From positions 1 through 5,868 of the forward strand of contig JAQGHZ010000583.1 in assembly GCA_028291485.1 (NCBI GenBank): a DNA stretch of 5,868 nt. The letters run 5' to 3'. The stretch comes from Rubritepida sp. (lineage in GTDB: Bacteria > Pseudomonadota > Alphaproteobacteria > Acetobacterales > Acetobacteraceae). The translations under genes were made by a program, and so were the position numbers. Positions 5,286-5,868 of the stretch are shown one piece after another. The notes under the pieces were generated by a model that did not search any database, had not been told where the DNA came from, and saw only the letters and a list, made by a program, of their open reading frames with translations. How positions within the stretch are numbered: position 1 is the first letter of the stretch; the number at the start of each line of letters is the position of its first letter.

Positions 5286-5363
5286 GGCGATTTTCACGTC
5301 AGTTACTGCAACCTTTTTGGTCAGATCCGGTTCATTCGGTGACGATTCGCAGGGATAGCAGCA

Positions 5364-5868
5364 GTGACGAAATGGAGAACCGACTGGAAAGGTCTTCGCG
5401 CGGGCGCCGCGCTTTCCATCATCACGATCTGCATGGCCTGCACGCAGTCGGCCCCTGACCAATACGGTTCCGCCAGCCTGCCGCCGGATGCGGTGATCGG
5501 CGCCGGCGACCCTCTTCGGTCGTCGGTCCTCTCCACCGCCGCGGCCTTCGGATCGCCGGGCCGCCTGACGGCTGCCGCAGCCGCACGGGCCATCGCACAG
5601 ATGGAGTTCCTTGCCGCTAGCCTGCCGCAGAGCCCCACACTCCGTTTCTCGCCGCCGACGCTGGGTCCGCAGCTCGATATCGCCCGTCAGGAGTGGCGCG
5701 GCGCGCTCGGGATTGCTCCCGGCGCACCGGCGCAGGCCGTCATCAATGGCCTCTATGGCGCGGGACGTGCCCTCGACGCCGGCCAGAACGACGTCGCCCT
5801 GGCCATGCTTTCAAGGGTGCCGTTCCAGCGCGGCGGCCCCGCGACCCTGGCGCAGCTCTCCGCACTGC
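5364..5868 (+). CDS. Probable exported/lipid-anchored protein, 3' end missing
   Basis: An uninterrupted frame runs from GTG at 5364 to the window edge, giving 168 codons with no stop; strong G/C third-position preference supports it. A stop at 5340-5342 and the lack of other start codons make GTG 5364 the only reasonable start; the site AGGG (5351-5354) 9 bases upstream is weak. The N-terminus has a basic region (KWRTDWKGLR) and a hydrophobic core (AGAALSIITICMA) ending at Cys26, so export to the periplasm or lipid attachment at Cys26 is plausible, although CMA-C is a poor lipobox. The mature part begins with a Pro/Ser/Gly-rich linker and continues as Ala-rich helical protein (LTAAAAARAIAQMEFLAASL; then YGAGRALDAGQNDVALAML). 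I do not recognise the family. It is divergent from the stress operon and shares its AT-rich control region. Confidence 0.75.
   Translation, partial: MTKWRTDWKGLRAGAALSIITICMACTQSAPDQYGSASLPPDAVIGAGDPLRSSVLSTAAAFGSPGRLTAAAAARAIAQMEFLAASLPQSPTLRFSPPTLGPQLDIARQEWRGALGIAPGAPAQAVINGLYGAGRALDAGQNDVALAMLSRVPFQRGGPATLAQLSAL

Larger units (their letters stand above)
5177..5320. promoter_or_regulatory. AT-rich divergent control region
   Basis: The intergenic DNA between the stress operon and the right-hand gene is far more AT-rich than anything else in the window: only 16 of 60 bases are G or C at 5221-5280. It is rich in T-A steps and short repeats. Such regions in alphaproteobacteria are typical targets of xenogeneic-silencer-like proteins (MucR/Ros family) or of specific regulators; that assignment is inference. 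On the minus strand a poor sigma-70-like pair, TTGTCG (5231-5226) and TATACA (5206-5201) with a 19-base spacer, could give a weak second promoter for the operon. Confidence 0.5.

Noticed and set aside
4346..5458. Very long plus-strand open frame (370 codons)
   Set aside because: It is antisense to the first operon gene and is Arg/Pro/Ser-rich as expected of a shadow frame in GC-rich DNA; it also crosses the AT-rich control region and has no family resemblance.
1..5868. CRISPR arrays, tRNA or rRNA genes, insertion sequences, attachment sites
   Set aside because: No regularly spaced repeats, no tRNA-like cloverleaf with CCA context, no transposase-like protein and no long terminal inverted repeats were found on either strand by eye.

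Overview
The window is GC-rich bacterial DNA, most likely from an alphaproteobacterium. The support is a three-gene envelope-stress cluster of a type common in Rhizobiales and Acetobacteraceae relatives, preceded by a sequence that closely fits the EcfG (alphaproteobacterial general stress response) promoter pattern. A placement near Acetobacteraceae is only an impression. There are no RNA genes, CRISPR arrays, insertion sequences or phage structural genes.

Layout. Positions 1-244 hold no convincing gene, only a short hairpin. A 71-residue orphan protein with an excellent ribosome binding site lies at 245-460 (+). Positions 461-1041 are mostly unexplained and hold one weak minus-strand reading frame. 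A glycoside hydrolase of the GH5/clan GH-A type lies at 1042-2526 (+), with both catalytic glutamates visible but no export signal; its first 28 codons have a composition unlike the rest of the gene. Positions 2527-2947 hold small hairpins and one doubtful short frame.

The best-defined system is the minus-strand operon at 5099-2948. It reads, in transcription order, a 'nutrient deprivation-induced'-like LEA-type membrane protein, a two-helix holin-superfamily III/YqjE-like membrane protein, and a DUF3618 protein with two membrane segments. Each junction is a 4-base ATGA stop/start overlap, so the three are probably translationally coupled. The promoter candidate GGAAC-N16-GGTT at 5148-5172 would start the transcript about 40 bases before the first ATG. 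The set parallels the stationary-phase yqjD-yqjE arrangement of E. coli, and I infer that the products act together at the inner membrane during starvation or general stress.

Between this operon and a divergent gene at the right edge lies a strikingly AT-rich stretch (16 G/C of 60 at 5221-5280) with short direct and inverted repeats and an extended -10 element pointing right. The right-hand gene (5364 to beyond the window) encodes the first 168 residues of a probable exported or lipid-anchored protein of unknown family.
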